From positions 62,001-126,000 of the forward strand of contig NZ_JANKMS010000007.1 of the NCBI RefSeq assembly GCF_024649945.1: a DNA stretch of 64,000 nt, in the 5' to 3' direction. How positions within the stretch are numbered: the stretch's first letter is position 1; each line of letters begins with the position of its first letter. Made by a program: the position numbers and the translations under genes. The DNA is from Flavobacterium panacis. Its GTDB lineage: Bacteria > Bacteroidota > Bacteroidia > Flavobacteriales > Flavobacteriaceae. The notes under the pieces were generated by a model that worked only from the letters and a program-made list of their open reading frames with translations, was not told the DNA's origin and did not search any database. This document shows positions 42,300 to 51,494 of this stretch, in pieces.

Positions 42300-43060
42300 T
42301 ATTCAAGACATTCGCCATCTTTTGGAATAGCAGTTTTATTTAAAAGCCCATGATCTGAAAGTGCAGTTTTTAATTGTAATCTTGTTGTTGGACAATGGTT
42401 TAAAGCTTCAAGATGATTGGCTAAAACCTTTCCTGGTGCTAGTGTTACGAATTTCAGTATATCATCCATTCGCATTAATAGAGGTTGTCCAAAATCTAAT
42501 CGAGCTGTTCCGCAGGCGACAACCGAAATGTCTGGTTTTAATTGTGTTAACACTTTTTCGACATCTTCTGTAAAAATGGTATCAGAACTAACGTAAATTG
42601 ATTTTTGATCTGCCAATTCAATAAGAAATCCCATTACATTTCCCATTAATTTAGCCACAAAACCGTAACCGTGTCTTGCTGGAATTCCGGTGATTTTTCC
42701 ATCTAGAAATTTTTGAGGTTCCCAATATTCTAAAGTCTGGATTACGCTGAGTCCTCTCTGAACAAGTGCTTTTTCATCTTTAGAATTACAAATTACAGGA
42801 ATGCTTTTTCTTCTTAAAAAAACTTCACCAGCTTTATCAATATGATCCGGATGTAAATGTGTAATCAAACAATGTGTGACTCTGCTTAATATGTCACGAC
42901 TGTTTTTGGGCAATGCCACCAACGGATTTCTTTTAGGTTTGTATCTGAAAATAGTAAAAGGCGGAATCGTTTTTCTTTTACCTAACATTGGGTCAACTAA
43001 AATGACATGCTTTTCTGTTTCAATTACCAAAGTGGCATTTCGCAAATGATGTAATTTCAT
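42296..43060 (-). CDS. MBL-fold metal-dependent hydrolase (UlaG-like)
   Basis: A 254-residue hydrolase. HLRNATLVIETEKHVILVDP, THLHPDHID (HxHxDH), PARHGYG, IYVSSDT and ANHLEALNHCPTT mark the metal ligands. UlaG-like members hydrolyse lactones or phosphodiesters; the substrate is not known. It converges with the radical SAM gene, overlapping at the stop codons. Confidence 0.85.
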   Translation of the reverse strand: MKLHHLRNATLVIETEKHVILVDPMLGKRKTIPPFTIFRYKPKRNPLVALPKNSRDILSRVTHCLITHLHPDHIDKAGEVFLRRKSIPVICNSKDEKALVQRGLSVIQTLEYWEPQKFLDGKITGIPARHGYGFVAKLMGNVMGFLIELADQKSIYVSSDTIFTEDVEKVLTQLKPDISVVACGTARLDFGQPLLMRMDDILKFVTLAPGKVLANHLEALNHCPTTRLQLKTALSDHGLLNKTAIPKDGECLEY

Positions 43061-43154
43061 ATCCAGTAAAATTAGATATTAAAAATACGAAGTTTTTCGA
43101 AAAAGTGCTTACACATTTTTCTTTATTTTTAACAGAATTGATAGTATTGAATTT

Positions 43155-43460
43155 ATGTATTTACAAGAAGGTTATCATACTTATTTTATCTATATTCTTA
43201 CGAATAAAGCGAAATCTGTTTTTTACATAGGTGTTACAAATAATCTCAAAAAAAGATTATTAGAACATAAGGAAAATATTTTATTAGATAAAAATACTTT
43301 TGCTTCAAAGTACAATGTCGAATTTTTAGTTTATTATGAAAAGTTTACTTGGATTCAGGAAGCAATTGCAAGAGAAAAAGAATTAAAGGGTTGGAGGCGA
43401 GAAAAGAAAATAACTTTAATTAAAACTATGAACCCAGATTTGGAGTTTTTGGAATATTAA
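43155..43460 (+). CDS. GIY-YIG endonuclease-domain protein
   Basis: A 101-residue single-domain protein. YFIYILTNKAKSVFYIGVTN carries the paired GIY-YIG-type strands; KKRLLEHKEN provides the Arg/His region, and EAIAREKELKGWRREKKITL is the family helix. Biological role unknown. It borders a cluster of CATTCCGACG palindromes, a context also seen for repeat-associated nuclease genes. Confidence 0.85.
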   Translation: MYLQEGYHTYFIYILTNKAKSVFYIGVTNNLKKRLLEHKENILLDKNTFASKYNVEFLVYYEKFTWIQEAIAREKELKGWRREKKITLIKTMNPDLEFLEY

Positions 43461-43499
43461 AGACAAAGTTTTTGACGTCTTACAATCAACGTCTAGTTT

Positions 43500-43524
43500 G
43501 TCATTCCGACGAAGGAGGAATGAC
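43500..43524. repeat. CATTCCGACGAAGGAGG palindrome, short copy
   Basis: GTCATTCC, GACGAAGGA, GGAATGAC: an 8-bp inverted repeat with a 9-base centre. Same family as 43615-43715. Confidence 0.8.
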
Positions 43525-43614
43525 AAGCTTTGTGGTTACTGTTTGTGATTTAAGATTGTCAGAAAAGACAAGGTTTTGAGATTTTTTTTAAGATATTGAT
43601 TATCCACACAATAT

Positions 43615-43715
43615 GTCATTCCGACGGAGGAGGAATCTCCGTAAGTAGCTCGTCAAAGATTGGTGAAAAACTGCACGGAATAACATCGTGGAGATTCCTC
43701 CTCCGTCGGAATGAC
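43615..43715. repeat. CATTCCGACGGAGGAGG inverted repeat, long copy
   Basis: 43615-43640 and 43690-43715 are exact 26-base reverse complements starting GTCATTCCGACGG and ending GGAATCTCC on the inner side. The 49-base centre contains CGTCAAAGATTGGTG. It occupies the gap between the GIY-YIG gene and the response regulator. Related sequences are scattered in many bacterial genomes from memory. Confidence 0.88.
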
Positions 43716-43759
43716 AAACTTTATGGTTACGTTATGTTTAAACAGTAAAAAGTTGTGAT

Positions 43760-44446
43760 TTACCCAATAGAAAACCTAAACCCAATGCCGTGTAAGTTTT
43801 CAATCGAAATGCCTTCTTCATTGGCTAAGATTTTACGAAGACGTGAAATAAAAACGTCTAAACTTCTTCCCATAAAATAGTCGTCGGTTCCCCATAAAGA
43901 AGTTAGGATTTGTTCACGTTTTAAAACAGAATTTTTATGATCCAGGAAAAGCTTTAATAATTCAGCTTCACGTTGTGTCAATCCGACTTTTTCCTCGTCA
44001 TTAAAAAGAATAAAGTTTTTGGTATCAAACTGATATTTTCCTACTTCATAAATCGTTTTTGGTGGTGGAATGTTTTTCTGTGAACGTTTTAAAAAGATTT
44101 CAATTTTCAACAATAATTCTTCAATACTAAAAGGTTTTACCAAATAATCATCGGCACCCAAACGAAGACCTTTAATACGGTCTTCTTTTAAAGTTTTAGC
44201 AGAAAGAAATATAATTGGAACATCAACATCAATTTTTCTAACTGCAGCCGCCAAATCAAAACCATCCATTTTGGGCATCATAATATCAAAAACGCAAATA
44301 TCGAATTCCTCTTCTTCAAAAATTTTAAGCGCTGATTTTCCGTCAGAACAATGAATTACTTCGTAATTGTTTTGTTCCAGATTATCTTTAGTTAGAAACG
44401 CAAGAGTTTCATCATCTTCAGCATAAAGTATTTTGAAATTTCTCAT
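43760..44446 (-). CDS. OmpR-family response regulator
   Basis: A 228-residue regulator. The receiver has YAEDDE (acidic pocket), D54 in FDIMMPKMDGFD and K in LGADDYLVKPF; the winged-helix DNA-binding half has LTQREAELLKLFLDHKNSVL and SLDVFISRLRKIL. It overlaps the stop/start of its kinase by four bases. Resembles RprY-type regulators. Targets unknown. Confidence 0.93.
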   Translation of the reverse strand: MRNFKILYAEDDETLAFLTKDNLEQNNYEVIHCSDGKSALKIFEEEEFDICVFDIMMPKMDGFDLAAAVRKIDVDVPIIFLSAKTLKEDRIKGLRLGADDYLVKPFSIEELLLKIEIFLKRSQKNIPPPKTIYEVGKYQFDTKNFILFNDEEKVGLTQREAELLKLFLDHKNSVLKREQILTSLWGTDDYFMGRSLDVFISRLRKILANEEGISIENLHGIGFRFSIG

Positions 44447-45708
44447 TTTTTATAAGGAATAGATAAAGTTATTGTGACACCTTTTTCTTGATTATTTTCG
44501 GCTTTTATTTTCCAGTTTTGCAGACTGCAGATTTCTTTTACATAATACAAACCAAGTCCAAATCCGTTTACTTCGTTGCTTTTCTCATTTTGAACACGAT
44601 AAAACTTATCAAAGATAAAGGATATTTTTTTAGGAGTAATTCCAATTCCGTTATCAATAAATTCAAGTTTTAAACAGTTGCTTTCTTCTGTAATTTTAAT
44701 TTGAATTTCAGGTTTTTCGTTGCAGTATTTTACCGCATTATCCAATAAATTATATACTAAATTACCAAAATGGAAAGAATCTGTTTCTAATAAATATTCG
44801 CAGGATATGGCATCAATAGAGATAGAAGCTTCAGGATATTTAAGTTTAATATTTTCTATAGCTTCTTCAATTATCGGAATAATTAGAATGCTTTCTTTTT
44901 TAAGTTCTAAAGGTGTATAATCTGATTTTGCTATGTTTAATATTTTTTCGATATGTCCATTAAGTTTATTCCCTTGATTGATGATAATATCAGTGTAAGT
45001 AAAGAGTTTTTTATCTTCTTTGATAGGTTTTTGTTCTATCAAATATTTCGACGCAATTAGAATCGAAGCTAATGGCGTTTTAAACTCATGCGTCATATTA
45101 TTGATGAAATCACGTTGTAATTCTGAATATTTTTTCTGTTGTAAAAGTTTAAAAATAGAATAAACATAAATCAACAAAATCAGGATTAAAGCTGTAGAAA
45201 GAATAAACCAAAAGCGCATGGAACTAAACAAATAAGTAGTTTCATTTGGAAAGCGAACGGCGAAATAATAAACCAGTGATTTATGTTTCGGAAAGTAAAC
45301 CGTTTTTTTGCATTCCGCTTTTTTCTTCGAAAGTGAAATATAATCGCCATAAACCATTTCGTCACTCTGGCAATTATACATTGCATATTCAAAATCTGTT
45401 GTAATGTTCATTTTTTTGAATTCCGTTTTTAGATAAAATTCTAAAATATCGGGTTCAAATTCATTATCGACATTTACAATGTAATAATCATTGGCAATTT
45501 TCTGTACAGGATTTTGCGCAGGAAGTTCGTGATTGGTTCCTTCGTATAATTTTTTAGCCACTTCCAGTAAAGCAATATGTGCTTTTTGACTCAGTTTTTT
45601 TTGTTCAATTGTAAAAGCCTCTTTTGTCCATAGCAATTGCGCCACCAGAATACTAATGATGGCTATCAATCCTAAGAGAATGATACTGTTGAGTTTATTG
45701 ATTTTCAA
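44443..45708 (-). CDS. Sensor histidine kinase, RprX-like
   Basis: A 421-residue membrane kinase: an N-terminal membrane segment (SIILLGLIAIISILVAQLLW), a periplasmic sensor of ~140 residues, a second segment (FWFILSTALILILLIYVYSI), H-box NNMTHEFKTPLASIL, N-box LLDNAVKY, and G boxes FIDNGIGI and GFGLGLYYVKEI. It probably phosphorylates the downstream regulator, with which it overlaps by four bases. Confidence 0.93.
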   Translation of the reverse strand: MKINKLNSIILLGLIAIISILVAQLLWTKEAFTIEQKKLSQKAHIALLEVAKKLYEGTNHELPAQNPVQKIANDYYIVNVDNEFEPDILEFYLKTEFKKMNITTDFEYAMYNCQSDEMVYGDYISLSKKKAECKKTVYFPKHKSLVYYFAVRFPNETTYLFSSMRFWFILSTALILILLIYVYSIFKLLQQKKYSELQRDFINNMTHEFKTPLASILIASKYLIEQKPIKEDKKLFTYTDIIINQGNKLNGHIEKILNIAKSDYTPLELKKESILIIPIIEEAIENIKLKYPEASISIDAISCEYLLETDSFHFGNLVYNLLDNAVKYCNEKPEIQIKITEESNCLKLEFIDNGIGITPKKISFIFDKFYRVQNEKSNEVNGFGLGLYYVKEICSLQNWKIKAENNQEKGVTITLSIPYKK

Positions 45709-45822
45709 GAATAAAGAATTTTAAAAGTGTAATATTAATCAATTTTAGCCTGAAAACAGGCGATTAACAAGTCATTAACAAACGTTTGAAACCAGTTAAC
45801 AGCGATTTGAATTTGTCTGAAT

Positions 45823-45830
45823 TACCTTTG
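45823..45830 (+). promoter_or_regulatory. -7 promoter box for the DUF1573 gene
   Basis: TACCTTTG matches TAnnTTTG, 42 bases before the ATG. Confidence 0.55.
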
Positions 45831-45872
45831 TAATATCAAAATGAACTATAAACCATTTTAAATATATCCGTT

Positions 45873-46289
45873 ATGAAAATGATCAAAATTTCGATGTTAG
45901 CTTTGGCTTTAGGGCTAATGTCTTTTTCGGCAATTGCTCCAGTAAAATCTTTAGTTTCAGAAACTGCAATTTCAGTAACTACAGCTTCTACAATTGTTTG
46001 GAAAGCAGAAACAATTGATGTTGGACAAATTCCACAAGGAACTCCAAAAGCAATTGTTTACGAATTTAAAAACACTGGAAAAACTGCTGTAGTGATTACA
46101 AACGTTCAAGGATCTTGCGGATGTACAGCTACAGATTACACAAAAGAACCAGTTCAGCCAGGTAAATCTGCAAAAGTTACTGCAACTTACAACGCTGCCA
46201 ACAAAGGTGCTTTTACAAAAACGGTGACTGTAACGACAAGTGCAGAAACAACACCAAAAATCCTTACTTTAAAAGGTACGGTTATTTAA
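45873..46289 (+). CDS. DUF1573 domain exported protein
   Basis: A 138-residue protein with a signal peptide (MKMIKISMLALALGLMSFSA) and a single Ig-like DUF1573 domain: DVGQIPQGTPKAIVYEFKNT, then SCGCTATDY and TVTYNAA-like strands. The domain is very common in exported Bacteroidota proteins; no enzyme activity is known. Confidence 0.88.
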   Translation: MKMIKISMLALALGLMSFSAIAPVKSLVSETAISVTTASTIVWKAETIDVGQIPQGTPKAIVYEFKNTGKTAVVITNVQGSCGCTATDYTKEPVQPGKSAKVTATYNAANKGAFTKTVTVTTSAETTPKILTLKGTVI

Positions 46290-46316
46290 GATTTTTAATA
46301 GGTTGGTTATATGGCG

Positions 46317-46353
46317 AAAGCTCCAGACATGAAAATTGTTTGGAGCTTTTTTT
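46317..46353 (+). terminator. Terminator after the DUF1573 gene
   Basis: AAAGCTCCA, 14-base loop, TGGAGCTTTTTTT. Confidence 0.8.
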
Positions 46354-46416
46354 GTTTCTAGAAATGGGATTTTTATTTAATAGAATTTTTTTTACTTTTA
46401 ATAAAAATTCCTACTT

Positions 46417-47997
46417 ATGAAAATTTGGTATACGCCCTTAATTGCAGTTGTTTTTTTTGCTGTTTTTTCGTGTAATTCGAAAGCAGATAAGAAAGATGAA
46501 AATACAGTAAAAAAAGTTGAAAAAATTCCAGAATTAAAACTTACAATTGATACGGTTCGTATCGCAAAGTTTTATGAAACTTATCCCAAACTGGCAAAAT
46601 TTAAAACAGATGTTACTTCTCTATATCTAAAAAACAAATCGACTCAATTGTGGCAAGACAATAAAGGAGTTGTTGAGTTTGGAAATACCTTATTCAATCA
46701 ATATAAAAATTTAGATCAAGAAGGATTAAAAGCAAACTATCCTTATAAAGAAGAACTGAATTCTGTTTTTGAAAATAATCCAGCCAAGAAATTATCCAAA
46801 GAAGATACCGATTTACTCCTTTCCAATTTGTATTACTATTATGCAGAAAAAGTTTATGCGGGTTTTGATGAAAAAACAAGTATTTCGTTAGAATGGCTTT
46901 TGCCTCGAAAAAAGTTCAATTATCAAGTGCTTTCTGATTCTATCTTTAAAAAATCAACCATTTTGGATGATAAGAAAAAAAAGATGTTCAGTCAGTATTA
47001 CAAACTTCGTGATGCTTTAAAGGAATATAGAGAAATTGAAAAAAATGGAGGATGGAAAACTATTGAAGCTGGAGAAGGTTATAAATCTCTGAAAGTTGGC
47101 GATTCATCAGATGTTGTTGCGCAGATTAGAGAAAGGCTTTTTGTAACCAAAGATCTTAAAGAAGATACTAAAAGTGCGGTTTGCGATACGACTTTAATAA
47201 AAGCAATGAAGAACTATGAAGTTCGTCATGGTTATACTCCAAAAAGCACAATTTTGCTAGAACATATTAATGATTTAAATATTCCAGTTTCAGATCGAAT
47301 AAAAACGATTATCGCGAATATGGAACGTTGCCGTTGGATTGATCCAGAATTGGAAAAAGGACAAAAATACATTGAAGTAAATATTCCAGAGTTTAAATTG
47401 TATATCATAGAAGACGGAAAAATTGCTTTCACATCTGCAGTTGTGGTAGGAAAAGCCATGACCAAAACCGTAATTTTCAGCGGTATGATGAGTAATATTG
47501 TTTTCAGTCCGTATTGGAATGTCCCACCGAGTATTATAAAATCGGAGATAAAACCTGGAATGGCGAGAGATAAAAACTACTTACAAAAGAAAAATCTGGA
47601 TTGGAATAACGGTTCTGTTCGCCAGCTTCCTGGAAAAAATAATTCTTTAGGTTTAGTGAAGTTTTTATTTCCGAATTCAAGTAATATTTACCTGCACGAT
47701 ACACCTTCAAAAAGTTTGTTCGAAAGAGAAAGTCGAGCGTTCAGTCACGGTTGTGTACGAGTAGCAAAACCAAGAGAATTAGCAATTGAATTACTAAAAG
47801 TTGATCCGCAATGGAATCCAGCAAGAATTGACAAAGCAATGCATGCCGGAAAAGAAAGTTGGTACACGCTTAAGAAAAAAGTTCCTGTTTATATCGGTTA
47901 TTTTACCGCTTGGGTAGACCGCGAAGGAAATCTAAACTTCTATAAAGATATTTACGGAAGAGACGAAAGTTTAATCAAATTACTGACTGAGGAGTAA
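46417..47997 (+). CDS. L,D-transpeptidase (YkuD domain), lipoprotein, YcbB-like
   Basis: A 526-residue lipoprotein (lipobox AVFSC, Cys 19). A long N-terminal scaffold is followed by a peptidoglycan-binding-like part (YKSLKVGDSSDVVAQIRERL) and the YkuD domain, with catalytic C446 in FSHGCVRVAKP and the companion HDTPSK. Such enzymes form 3-3 crosslinks in peptidoglycan or attach proteins to it. Architecture resembles E. coli LdtD (YcbB), though that one is not a lipoprotein. Confidence 0.9.
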   Translation: MKIWYTPLIAVVFFAVFSCNSKADKKDENTVKKVEKIPELKLTIDTVRIAKFYETYPKLAKFKTDVTSLYLKNKSTQLWQDNKGVVEFGNTLFNQYKNLDQEGLKANYPYKEELNSVFENNPAKKLSKEDTDLLLSNLYYYYAEKVYAGFDEKTSISLEWLLPRKKFNYQVLSDSIFKKSTILDDKKKKMFSQYYKLRDALKEYREIEKNGGWKTIEAGEGYKSLKVGDSSDVVAQIRERLFVTKDLKEDTKSAVCDTTLIKAMKNYEVRHGYTPKSTILLEHINDLNIPVSDRIKTIIANMERCRWIDPELEKGQKYIEVNIPEFKLYIIEDGKIAFTSAVVVGKAMTKTVIFSGMMSNIVFSPYWNVPPSIIKSEIKPGMARDKNYLQKKNLDWNNGSVRQLPGKNNSLGLVKFLFPNSSNIYLHDTPSKSLFERESRAFSHGCVRVAKPRELAIELLKVDPQWNPARIDKAMHAGKESWYTLKKKVPVYIGYFTAWVDREGNLNFYKDIYGRDESLIKLLTEE

Positions 47998-48011
47998 AAG
48001 TTTACTATGAT

Positions 48012-48112
48012 TTTTCACGCAGATTTGGCAGATTTCAGCAGATTTAAAAAGATTTTTTTATAAAATAAATCTGCGTTCATCAGCTTAAATCTTTTTTAAA
48101 TCTGCGTGAAAA
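48012..48112. repeat. Inverted repeat with TTTTCACGCAGATTT arms
   Basis: TTTTCACGCAGATTT (48012-48026) pairs with AAATCTGCGTGAAAA (48098-48112). Inner words GATTTCAGCAGATTTAAAAA and AAATCTGCGTTCATCAGCTT extend the pairing imperfectly. The same words form the inner stem at 57733-57908. It lies between the convergent transpeptidase and NlpC/P60 genes and may terminate both. Confidence 0.82.
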
Positions 48113-48114
48113 TA

Positions 48115-48624
48115 TTATTCAGATAAAACATCAATACATTTATAAAAGCGTTTGGTATAATGTTCTGTATCAAGTGCTGTTATAGTTACTTGCTGTGCTT
48201 TTCCTGATGACGCATGAATAAATTTCGACTGCATTCCGTTGGCTTCACAGATAATACCAACATGGCCTATAATGTTTTTATTTTTATATCCGTAGAAAAC
48301 CAATACATCCCCCACTTTAAAATCTTCTGGTTTTAATGTCTTGCCTATGTTTTTATATCCGCCTGAACTTCGAGGCAATGTCTTTCCAAAATGATTAAAA
48401 ACATAACTCACAAAACCCGAGCAATCAAAACCTTTTTGTGGATTACTACTGGCATATACATACGGAATTCCCAGATGTTTTTTTGCAAAAGCAATAATAG
48501 AATCACGACTGATTTCTGTTTGAGGTTTAGTATTTTGAACAACTATTTGAGGCTCTTTCTTTTTTAAATTAAAGGAAGAAAGTAAAATAACAGGCAGTAA
48601 AAATAACAATAGGCGTAATCTCAT
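48115..48624 (-). CDS. NlpC/P60 (C40) peptidase
   Basis: A 169-residue exported peptidase: signal peptide MRLRLLLFLLPVILLSS, then the catalytic Cys in FDCSGFVSYVFNHFG, His in GHVGIICEA and a third polar residue near FIHASSGK. Probable gamma-D-glutamyl-L-diamino-acid endopeptidase acting on peptidoglycan stems. It converges with the L,D-transpeptidase gene. Confidence 0.9.
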   Translation of the reverse strand: MRLRLLLFLLPVILLSSFNLKKKEPQIVVQNTKPQTEISRDSIIAFAKKHLGIPYVYASSNPQKGFDCSGFVSYVFNHFGKTLPRSSGGYKNIGKTLKPEDFKVGDVLVFYGYKNKNIIGHVGIICEANGMQSKFIHASSGKAQQVTITALDTEHYTKRFYKCIDVLSE

Positions 48625-48801
48625 TTTTTTAATCTTAAGTAAATTGAAACGCTAAATATAAAGTGTTATTTTATTTTAAAAAGAACAAAAACACCCTAAA
48701 AAGTACGAATATGTATTTTTAGTCTCCAAATGATGTGTTTATGTGGTGTTTTTTTATTGCATTTTGACATTTTAGTATCTTTTTAGATATTTCCTTTCTA
48801 A

Positions 48802-48809
48802 TATATTTG
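48802..48809 (+). promoter_or_regulatory. -7 promoter box for the esterase genes
   Basis: TATATTTG matches TAnnTTTG, 31 bases before the CE2-like esterase start. Confidence 0.55.
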
Positions 48810-48840
48810 TGAATCGTATTTATATTTTAACAAATAAATT

Positions 48841-49941
48841 ATGTTTCCCAAAAAAATAGCATTTTTAATTTCGTTTTTGCTGATTTCGATTATTTCGACT
48901 TCTCAAACTCTAAATTCAAATAAAACTTTTCTGTATCAAGGCAGAGTAGAAAATTTACAAAATGATAATGTCATTTTAATTGGAAGTGCCTCTTCGGTTT
49001 CTTTCAATTTTACAGGAAAAGAATGTTCAATTTCACTTCAAAGTGTAGATGCTTACGAACATCATAATTATGTTTCTATAGTTTTAGATGGAAAATACAT
49101 TGGAAAAATTAGAATTGAAAAAGGAGCAGTTCAATCTTTTCCCATAAAGGTGACTTCAAATCAAAAAGAACACAGACTTGAAATTTATAAAAATACAGAA
49201 GCACATACTGGCGGAGTTCTTTTTGCTGGAACAACGGCTAAACTGACTTCAATTTCATTTAAAAAGAAAAAGAAAATAGAATTTATCGGAGATTCGATTA
49301 CGTGTGGAGCTGCGAGCGACGGTTCTGATATTCCTTGCGATAAAGGAGAATATTATGACCATCACAATAGTTATTACGCTTATGGACCAACACTTTCCAG
49401 AGCAATTGGAGTTGATTATTTAATGAGCTGTGTTTCTGGAATCGGAATGTATCGCAATTGGAATGACGAAAATAAAGAGGAAGTAATAATGCCAGATGCT
49501 TATCCCAATTTGTATTTGACAAAAGATAATTCAAAACCTAAATATGATTTTGCTTTTCAACCTGATATTATTAGTATTGCTTTAGGAACCAATGATTTCT
49601 CTGATGGAGATGGTAAGAAAGAACGCTTTCCTTTTAATCCTGAAAAGTATGTTTCGAATTACATCCATTTTATAAAAATGTTGTACGAACATAATCCGAA
49701 TGTTCAAATTGTGATAACCAATAGTCCAATGGTTGGAGGCGAAAAAGGAGTTGTTTTTGAAGATTGTCTGAATAAAGTTAAAAACGCTTTCGCAAATGAT
49801 AAAATACACAAACCAATTAGGATTTTCAAATTCAAACCAATGACTCCAAAAGGTTGTTTAGGGCATCCTGATGTGGCAGATCATAAAGTTTTGGCAGATG
49901 AATATGCTCCATTTTTAAAGAAGTTACTAAATGAGAAATAA
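48841..49941 (+). CDS. SGNH esterase, CE2-like (carbohydrate acetyl esterase)
   Basis: A 366-residue exported protein (signal MFPKKIAFLISFLLISIIST). An N-terminal jelly-roll (FLYQGRVENLQNDNVILIGS, SVSFNFTGKECSISL) precedes an SGNH domain with catalytic Ser in EFIGDSITCGAASD, block III ALGTNDFSDGDG and the His in CLGHPDVADH. This two-domain layout is that of CE2 acetyl esterases, which act on acetylated mannan, xylan or glucomannan. The downstream gene overlaps it by 11 bases. Confidence 0.85.
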   Translation: MFPKKIAFLISFLLISIISTSQTLNSNKTFLYQGRVENLQNDNVILIGSASSVSFNFTGKECSISLQSVDAYEHHNYVSIVLDGKYIGKIRIEKGAVQSFPIKVTSNQKEHRLEIYKNTEAHTGGVLFAGTTAKLTSISFKKKKKIEFIGDSITCGAASDGSDIPCDKGEYYDHHNSYYAYGPTLSRAIGVDYLMSCVSGIGMYRNWNDENKEEVIMPDAYPNLYLTKDNSKPKYDFAFQPDIISIALGTNDFSDGDGKKERFPFNPEKYVSNYIHFIKMLYEHNPNVQIVITNSPMVGGEKGVVFEDCLNKVKNAFANDKIHKPIRIFKFKPMTPKGCLGHPDVADHKVLADEYAPFLKKLLNEK

Positions 49942-51313
49942 TATCTATAAGTTTGTTTTCTTTTTATTGATTTCCAGTACTATGATGGCAAACGTTTCCC
50001 TTCCGAATATTTTTAGTGATAATATGGTTTTACAACGCAACTCTGAAGTGAAAATTTGGGGTTGGGCAAATCCAAAAGAAGAAATAAAACTGGTTTTGAG
50101 TTGGAACAATCAAGAGTACAAAACCGTTGCAAACAATCAAGCAAAATGGGAATTAACGATTAAAACTCCAGAAGCTGGCGGACCTTTTACAATTTCTATA
50201 AAAGGTTATAATGAAGTGATTTTAAAAAATATTCTAATTGGTGAAGTCTGGCTTTGTTCAGGACAATCAAATATGGAAATGTCGGTAAGTTGGGGAATTG
50301 ACGACGGGGAAGAAGAAATGAAAAACGCAACAAATCCGAACATTCGTTTTTTTACGGTTCCGAAATTAACTGCTACAAGTCCGCAGAATAATTTGCTTGG
50401 AAACTGGACAGAATCGACTCCAGAAACGATGAAATATTTTAGTGCGATTGGTTACTTTTTTGCCAAACGCCTTCGCGAAGATTTGAAAAATGTTCCAATC
50501 GGATTGATTTCTTCGAATTGGGGAGGAACTCCTGCAGAAATCTGGATGCCGGAAGAAGTAGTAAATAATGATCCGCTTTTATTAGAAAATGCCAAAAAAC
50601 TCAACGAACAAGAATATGGGCCAAGGCAACCTGGGCGCGCTTACAACGCCATGATTTATCCAATTGTTGGATTTAAAATTGCTGGAACGCTTTGGTATCA
50701 AGGAGAATCGAATGTTGGTTCTTTGGTTTATGATAAAACTTTAGGTGCTTTAATTACTTCTTGGAGAAAAGAATGGATTGACAATTTTCCGTTTTACTAT
50801 GTTCAGATCGCACCATTTAAAACGGGTTCCAATAATTTCTCAAACGTGACAGTTAGAAATTCACAGCGAAAATTATTGAAAGAAGTTTCCAAAACAGGAA
50901 TGGTTGTCATTAGTGATATTTCGGATACGATTGATATTCATCCAAAAAATAAAAAATCAGTTGGAATTCGTTTGGCTAATTTGGCTTTGGCTGAAACGTA
51001 TAAAACCAATTCAAATTTGGTAAATGGTCCTCTTTTTAAAGACGTTAAAATTGAAAAAAACAAAGTAATAGTTTCTTTCGATTATGCTGACGGACTTTAT
51101 TTTAAAGACAAAAAATCGAATCAATTTGAAGTTGCAGGATTGGATGGAACTTTCTATCCTGCAGAAGCTTCGATTAAAAATAATGAAGTGATTCTGACAA
51201 GTAAAAAAGTTGTAAATCCAGCAAAAGTGAGGTTTGCGTGGGGAAATACAACGCAGTCGGATTTGTTTAATAAAGCGAATCTACCTGCTTCTTGTTTTGT
51301 TTCTGAGAATTGA
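49931..51313 (+). CDS. Sialate O-acetylesterase-like carbohydrate esterase
   Basis: A 460-residue exported protein. The start is inside the end of the previous gene in another frame. FSDNMVLQRNSEVKIWGWAN begins the family's beta domain; GQSNMEM carries the catalytic Ser and WYQGESN is the second conserved block. Members remove acetyl groups from sugars; here polysaccharide (mannan, glucomannan, xylan) is likelier than sialic acid because of context. Probably co-translated with the CE2-like esterase. Confidence 0.85.
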   Translation: MRNNIYKFVFFLLISSTMMANVSLPNIFSDNMVLQRNSEVKIWGWANPKEEIKLVLSWNNQEYKTVANNQAKWELTIKTPEAGGPFTISIKGYNEVILKNILIGEVWLCSGQSNMEMSVSWGIDDGEEEMKNATNPNIRFFTVPKLTATSPQNNLLGNWTESTPETMKYFSAIGYFFAKRLREDLKNVPIGLISSNWGGTPAEIWMPEEVVNNDPLLLENAKKLNEQEYGPRQPGRAYNAMIYPIVGFKIAGTLWYQGESNVGSLVYDKTLGALITSWRKEWIDNFPFYYVQIAPFKTGSNNFSNVTVRNSQRKLLKEVSKTGMVVISDISDTIDIHPKNKKSVGIRLANLALAETYKTNSNLVNGPLFKDVKIEKNKVIVSFDYADGLYFKDKKSNQFEVAGLDGTFYPAEASIKNNEVILTSKKVVNPAKVRFAWGNTTQSDLFNKANLPASCFVSEN

Positions 51314-51360
51314 GATTTTAGATTTTAGAGTGTAGATTTTAGATTTTAACCAATTTGTTA

Positions 51361-51380
51361 GGCTGAGCGAAGTCGAAGCC
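51361..51380. repeat. GGCTGAGCGAAGTCGAAGCC dispersed hairpin
   Basis: A short hairpin-capable sequence (GGCT ... AGCC) that I recall as a dispersed repeat in many Flavobacterium and other genomes. It precedes the CGCAAAG repeat upstream of bglX. Confidence 0.55.
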
Positions 51381-51398
51381 CGCAATACATAATTTGAA

Positions 51399-51467
51399 TC
51401 TCGCAGAGACGCAAAGACGCAAAGTTTTTAAAGCTTAGTATATCAGTATCTTAGAACCTTAGCACCT
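51399..51467. repeat. CGCAAAGACGCAAAG repeat and CTTAGTATC words before bglX
   Basis: 51399-51427 (TCTCGCAGAGACGCAAAGAC, then GCAAAGTTT) is inversely matched by 53977-54005 on the other side of bglX with a few differences. It is followed by AGCTTAGTATATCAGTATCT, then TAGAACCTTAGC, of the CTAAGATG family. No promoter box found in this gap. Confidence 0.65.
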
Positions 51468-51494
51468 TTAAAAAAAGAAACTAACTAAACCATC

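Noticed and set aside
49931..51313. Sialic acid metabolism gene
   Set aside because: The family name suggests sialate, but no sialidase, lyase or transporter for sialic acid is present; the context is plant-type polysaccharide.
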